Part shown: one piece after another, positions 30,646 to 33,513 of the stretch
How the letters are laid out: each line of letters begins with the position of its first letter
How positions within the stretch are numbered: position 1 is the first letter of the stretch
Assembly: GCA_949288185.1 (NCBI GenBank)
Contig: CASEIZ010000004.1
Coordinates: 1-33,513 of the forward strand
Length of the DNA: 33,513 nt
Reading direction: 5' to 3'
Source of the DNA: an uncultured Eubacteriales bacterium
GTDB taxonomy: Bacteria; Bacillota; Clostridia; TANB77; CAG-508
The notes under the pieces: generated by a model
What the model saw: the letters and a program-made list of their open reading frames with translations, nothing else
Databases searched by the model: none
What the model was told of the DNA's origin: nothing
Translations under genes and position numbers: made by a program

Positions 30646-30678
30646 ACTAATCGTTGTTTTCCTCACTCAACGATTAGT
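30646..30678 (+). promoter_or_regulatory. Leader hairpin before the XRE regulator
   Basis: ACTAATCGTTG pairs exactly with CAACGATTAGT (11 bp, 11-base loop). It is in the predicted 5' leader of the 30732 gene. No T-run follows, so it is an operator or RNA-structure candidate. Confidence 0.5.
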
Positions 30679-30731
30679 ATGTTTACTTTTCACTATAAGG
30701 AATTTACAATAATAACAAAGGAGGTAAAGGT

Positions 30732-31337
30732 ATGGATCAAGTAAAAATTGGAAAATTTATTGCCAGGTGTAGAAAAGAAAAAAATATGACGCAAGCAGAA
30801 CTTGCAGAAAAATTAAATATAACAGATAGAGCAATATCAAAATGGGAAACTGGTAAAGGTATGCCGGATTCATCTATTATGCTTGAATTATGCAATGAAC
30901 TGAATATTACTGTAAATGAATTATTAAGTGGGGAGATGATAAAAATGGAAAATTATGATAAAAAAGCAGAAGAAAATTTTATAAAATTGCAAAAAGAAAA
31001 AGAAGATAGTGATAAACGATTATTGTTTACTGAAACAATTATTGGTACGATTATTACAATATCATTTTTGCTAATGATATTTTTATCTATATTTGCAATT
31101 GAAAATATAGTATGGAAAGTCATAACCATGGTAATTAGTTTTGTGATTTTTATCATAGGAGTAGGAACATGTCTTTTAATTGAACAAAAAGCAGGATATT
31201 ATCAATGTGATATTTGTAAATATAAATATATTCCAAGTTATAAACAAGTTTTATTTGCAATGCATTCTGGTAGAACAAGATATATGAGATGTCCAAAATG
31301 TCATAAAAAATCTTGGAACAAAAAAATAATAGATTAA
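30732..31337 (+). CDS. XRE-family HTH regulator with two membrane helices and a zinc ribbon
   Basis: 201 aa from ATG 30732 after GGAGG. Residues 5-66 are a Cro/C1-type HTH (IGKFIARCRKEKNMTQAELAEKLNITDRAISKWETGKGMP). A charged helix follows (71-97), then two membrane segments (about 101-121 and 127-150) and a C-terminal zinc ribbon (Cys159-x2-Cys162 ... Cys187-x2-Cys190). The HTH and the ribbon are both predicted cytoplasmic. Membrane-tethered XRE regulators of this shape are common in Clostridia and may sense the envelope. Its leader has an 11-bp hairpin (30646-30678), a candidate autoregulatory site. Confidence 0.88.
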   Translation: MDQVKIGKFIARCRKEKNMTQAELAEKLNITDRAISKWETGKGMPDSSIMLELCNELNITVNELLSGEMIKMENYDKKAEENFIKLQKEKEDSDKRLLFTETIIGTIITISFLLMIFLSIFAIENIVWKVITMVISFVIFIIGVGTCLLIEQKAGYYQCDICKYKYIPSYKQVLFAMHSGRTRYMRCPKCHKKSWNKKIID

Positions 31338-31411
31338 AAAAGATTTTGAAGAAGAGATATAAATAATCTCATAGAAGAGAATAAATACAACTTATAAATA
31401 TTATAAAAACA

Positions 31412-31436
31412 CCAACCTTTTTATTTTACAATCGTG
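31412..31436 (+). promoter_or_regulatory. ECF-type promoter (AAC-16-CGT) of the 31469 operon
   Basis: CCAACC (31412-31417) with a T-tract, and CGTG at 31433-31436; AAC and CGT are 16 bases apart, the canonical ECF arrangement. Confidence 0.6.
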
Positions 31437-31468
31437 TAATAAATGGAAAACAGAAAAGAGGTGCTAGC

Positions 31469-32014
31469 TTGAATGAAATAAAATTAATTATACAGTGCCA
31501 AAAAGGAGAAAAAGAAGCCTTTAATGAATTAATTACCATATATTATCCTTATGTATCGAAATTTCTAATAAAATTAACAGCAAATGAAGAAATTGCACAA
31601 GACCTAGTACAAGAAACCTTTTTAAAATTGGTAATGCATATAGATAAGTTTGATGTAAAGGGAAAGGCAATGTTTAGTACATATCTCATGAAAATAGCAA
31701 AGAATTGTTATTTAGATTACTTAAAGAAAAATAAAAAAATGGCATCAGAAATTGATATAGAAACCATATCTGATACGATTTCCATAGAAGATAAGATTGC
31801 AGAAAAAAATGAATTAGATATGGTATTACAGGAAATTGATACATTACCATTTGAACAAGCACAAGCAATAAAGCTGAAATATTTAGAAGAATATTCTTTA
31901 AAGGAAATTGCTGAAAAGATGGGAACAGAGCCGAAAACCATAAAGAGTAGGATATATGAAGGAAAGAAAAAATTAGAAAAAAGAATAAAAAGAGGAGGTA
32001 ATGCATATGGATAA
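31469..32014 (+). CDS. ECF RNA polymerase sigma factor
   Basis: 181 aa from TTG 31469, 5 bases after AGAGGTG. Region 2 (about 12-88): KEAFNELITIYYPYVSKFL, EEIAQDLVQETFLKLVMHI and FSTYLMKIAKNCYLDYLKK. Region 4 (about 122-174): FEQAQAIKLKYLEEYSLKEIAEKM then PKTIKSRIYEGKKKLEKRI. It is a complete classical ECF sigma. The 3' end overlaps a small membrane protein gene by 8 bases, and a zinc-ribbon membrane sensor gene follows. The AAC-16-CGT promoter just upstream implies autoregulation. Confidence 0.92.
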   Translation: MNEIKLIIQCQKGEKEAFNELITIYYPYVSKFLIKLTANEEIAQDLVQETFLKLVMHIDKFDVKGKAMFSTYLMKIAKNCYLDYLKKNKKMASEIDIETISDTISIEDKIAEKNELDMVLQEIDTLPFEQAQAIKLKYLEEYSLKEIAEKMGTEPKTIKSRIYEGKKKLEKRIKRGGNAYG

Positions 32015-32279
32015 AAATTTACAAAATGTATTATCCAATTTAGAGCCAGAGATAGATAAAAAATGCTTTGAATTAAAACAAAAAACAAGAGAAAGAAGAA
32101 TGCAAAAGCTATTTATATTCGCGATTGTGTTATTACTATTTATACCAAGTACATTGATTATGCTAGATGTAAATATTTGGGGATTTATTGTAGGAGCAAT
32201 TGGTTTGATAGCACTTGCAATACTTATTATGTTGCCAATAGCCTTAAAAGAAAATGCAAGAGGTGAATGTTATGAATAA
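32007..32279 (+). CDS. Small two-helix membrane protein, candidate anti-sigma
   Basis: 90 aa from ATG 32007 (GGAGGT is 7 bases upstream; ATG 32001 is too close). An N-terminal cytoplasmic part (DKNLQNVLSNLEPEIDKKCFELKQKTRERR) is followed by two membrane helices (about 32-50 and 56-78). The acidic/basic cytoplasmic segment is the right size for sigma binding, but no zinc or known anti-sigma motif is present. It overlaps the sigma before it and the sensor after it by 8 bases each, so the three proteins are made together. The anti-sigma role is inferred only from position. Confidence 0.7.
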   Translation: MDKNLQNVLSNLEPEIDKKCFELKQKTRERRMQKLFIFAIVLLLFIPSTLIMLDVNIWGFIVGAIGLIALAILIMLPIALKENARGECYE

Positions 32280-33201
32280 TTTTATAGAAAAAATACCATT
32301 TAAAAAAGTTGTTCTCATATATATAATTGTTGCTATATTGGTAGGAATTAGTGTGATTTTATTTATAGGGAATGCCTTTCAAGATAAGTTAGCATTTATA
32401 TATGACTATCATAAGATTTATGAAACATTAGAAAATAATCATAACGATTTAGAGAGTGTAAAAGAAGAAATAAAAAATATGTCAGATAATTCAGAAGAAG
32501 TTGTAGATGTTTTAATATTAGATAAAGAAAATAAAATCATATATAGTAGTAAAAACTCTGAATTTGCAAATCAAGAAGAATTTACTTTAAATAAAGCAGA
32601 CAATATGTCTGATACGTATTTTATAGCACCTAATAATGACACAGCTATTTTCAGATTAACAACCAATAAAGAACTGATTATTAATACAGTGTTGTCAAAC
32701 TTTGACACAGAAATTCAAAAGGAATCTGAAGACCAGATATTTTATGAGAACAACTTTGATAGTAAGCAAGTCTATTTATTAAGTTATATAGCAAATCATG
32801 ATACAGGAGAAAAAATATATTTTATCAATGAAATCCATCCAGTTGAAAATGGAAAAATGTATATAAAAGTAACACTAGCCATTATGATGTTTTTCTTTAT
32901 GGTATATTGGGTATTACTTGCTTTATATATTTATCAAAATGCACTAAAATCAAAATTAAATCCATATTTATGGGGTGGTATTACATTAATTACCAATATA
33001 GCAGGTGTTATTATATATATCATTTACAAACAAAATCAAAAAACATGCTTTAAATGTGGTGCATTGCAAGATAAAAGTCATATATATTGTACATATTGTG
33101 GTGCAAAATTAAATGAAACTTGTCATACATGTGGTTCTGTTTTGAATCGCAATGATAAATATTGTGCAAAATGTGGAGAAAAGCAAAAAAATGAAGAATA
33201 G
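32272..33201 (+). CDS. Membrane sensor-like protein with two cytoplasmic zinc ribbons
   Basis: 309 aa from ATG 32272 after AGAGGTG. Membrane helix 1 (13-33) is followed by an external domain of about 165 residues with PAS/Cache-like strands (VDVLILDKENKIIYSS, then TYFIAPNNDTAIFRL). Helices 2 (about 200-221) and 3 (about 235-253) come next, then two zinc ribbons in a row (Cys259/262/273/276 and Cys284/287/298/301). An external sensor joined to paired zinc ribbons could pass a signal to the sigma or its antagonist. The external fold and the signal are unknown. Stop 33201; no clear terminator follows. Confidence 0.75.
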   Translation: MNNFIEKIPFKKVVLIYIIVAILVGISVILFIGNAFQDKLAFIYDYHKIYETLENNHNDLESVKEEIKNMSDNSEEVVDVLILDKENKIIYSSKNSEFANQEEFTLNKADNMSDTYFIAPNNDTAIFRLTTNKELIINTVLSNFDTEIQKESEDQIFYENNFDSKQVYLLSYIANHDTGEKIYFINEIHPVENGKMYIKVTLAIMMFFFMVYWVLLALYIYQNALKSKLNPYLWGGITLITNIAGVIIYIIYKQNQKTCFKCGALQDKSHIYCTYCGAKLNETCHTCGSVLNRNDKYCAKCGEKQKNEE

Positions 33202-33312
33202 AATAAAATTCTTCGCGAGCCTCTCTTAAAATAAATATATATGCCTTCCAGAAGCGGGACACGGAATTGGAATGATTATTAAACGCGAATTACGGTTTTT
33301 ATGTCAAAATGC

Positions 33313-33341
33313 TTGACAGTTTACAATAATAAAGATAAAAT
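33313..33341 (+). promoter_or_regulatory. Promoter of rny
   Basis: TTGACA (33313-33318) and TAAAAT (33336-33341), spacer 17. The rest of 33202-33312 holds no gene that I can see. Confidence 0.8.
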
Positions 33342-33426
33342 AGATATGGTAGGAAAAAATATATTCATATAAACATATATATTTATTTCGAACATTGAAA
33401 ATTAAATAAGAAAGAGGTGTATGATT

Positions 33427-33513
33427 ATGACTATTGTAATCATTATCGCCGCTGTCTTAATCTCACTTGCAATAGGATTTCTAGTAGGAATGGTATACAG
33501 AAAAAAAGTTGCA
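33427..33513 (+). CDS. rny: Ribonuclease Y, N-terminal end (cut by window)
   Basis: The first 29 codons only. ATG 33427 is preferred over ATG 33421 because AGAGGTG is 7 bases upstream. The N-terminal membrane anchor (IVIIIAAVLISLAIGFLVGMVY) followed by RKKVA is the usual start of RNase Y, the membrane-bound endonuclease that initiates mRNA decay in Firmicutes. The KH and HD catalytic domains lie outside the window, so the assignment rests on the anchor alone. A strong promoter precedes it. Confidence 0.7.
   Translation, partial: MTIVIIIAAVLISLAIGFLVGMVYRKKVA

Noticed and set aside
31686..32088. Two minus-strand ORFs of 106 and 123 codons
   Set aside because: They lie opposite the ECF sigma gene and are Phe/Leu/Ser-rich, as expected from the complement of A-rich coding sequence.
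1..33513. CRISPR array
   Set aside because: No regularly spaced short direct repeats were seen anywhere in the window.
1..33513. UGA recoding (alternative genetic code)
   Set aside because: TGA ends several well-defined genes (for example at 5195, 16213 and 24492), so the standard code applies.

Overview
The window is very AT-rich with dense, short-spaced, mostly plus-strand genes, strong AGGAGG ribosome sites, TTG/GTG starts and A-ending codons. It looks like a low-GC Bacillota chromosome, most likely an uncultured gut Clostridia lineage. TGA is used as an ordinary stop, so the standard code applies. No ribosomal RNA or phylogenetic marker allows a finer placement; the last 87 bases are the start of a probable RNase Y gene.

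Layout. 1-2.2 kb: tRNA-Leu(CAA), a GNAT-like fragment, a small alpha/beta hydrolase, then a 287-bp terminal-inverted-repeat locus with a 37-aa hydrophobic peptide, and a structured RNA candidate. 2.2-5.4 kb: a decaying accessory stretch with a small membrane protein, a HipA-like kinase remnant beside a HipS-like protein, an isochorismatase-family hydrolase, and a flavin reductase, aldo/keto reductase and carboxymuconolactone decarboxylase that have each lost one end. 5.4-7 kb: small unknown proteins with near-consensus promoters. 7-11.5 kb: a 27-codon ORF ending at a terminator, then carA-carB. 11.7-12.4 kb: an orphan KilA-N gene. 12.7-22.6 kb: an island of ECF sigma factors with membrane anti-sigma partners (one sigma remnant, four intact sigma genes), interrupted by a 206-bp MITE with an 8-bp target duplication and by a nicotinate phosphoribosyltransferase gene. 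22.8-25.4 kb: a SirTM-type module (frameshifted macrodomain hydrolase, sirtuin-like ADP-ribosyltransferase, DUF1848 protein). 25.5-28.1 kb: hydrolase, small DUF, flavodoxin, a second copy of the peptide locus, and an Ig-like exported protein. 28.3-33.5 kb: acyl-CoA synthetase, an ABC permease remnant behind a GntR-type promoter, an XRE membrane regulator, a fifth complete ECF sigma operon with a zinc-ribbon membrane sensor, and the rny start.

Most striking result: two dispersed loci (1500-1786 minus, 27126-27406 plus) share terminal inverted repeats, a 37-aa membrane peptide with a hairpin over its ribosome site, a terminator hairpin, and two promoters facing each other from outside the repeats. 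This is the layout of a type I toxin-antitoxin locus, with a peptide family I do not recognise. Second is the carAB leader, where a short U-rich ORF stops exactly at a terminator, as in pyrBI-style attenuation. Other recurring themes are dispersed terminator-plus-promoter modules, a promoter signature shared by several ECF operons, and gene decay by internal deletion. Three genes (isochorismatase-like, pncB, SirTM) touch NAD metabolism but are not in one operon.
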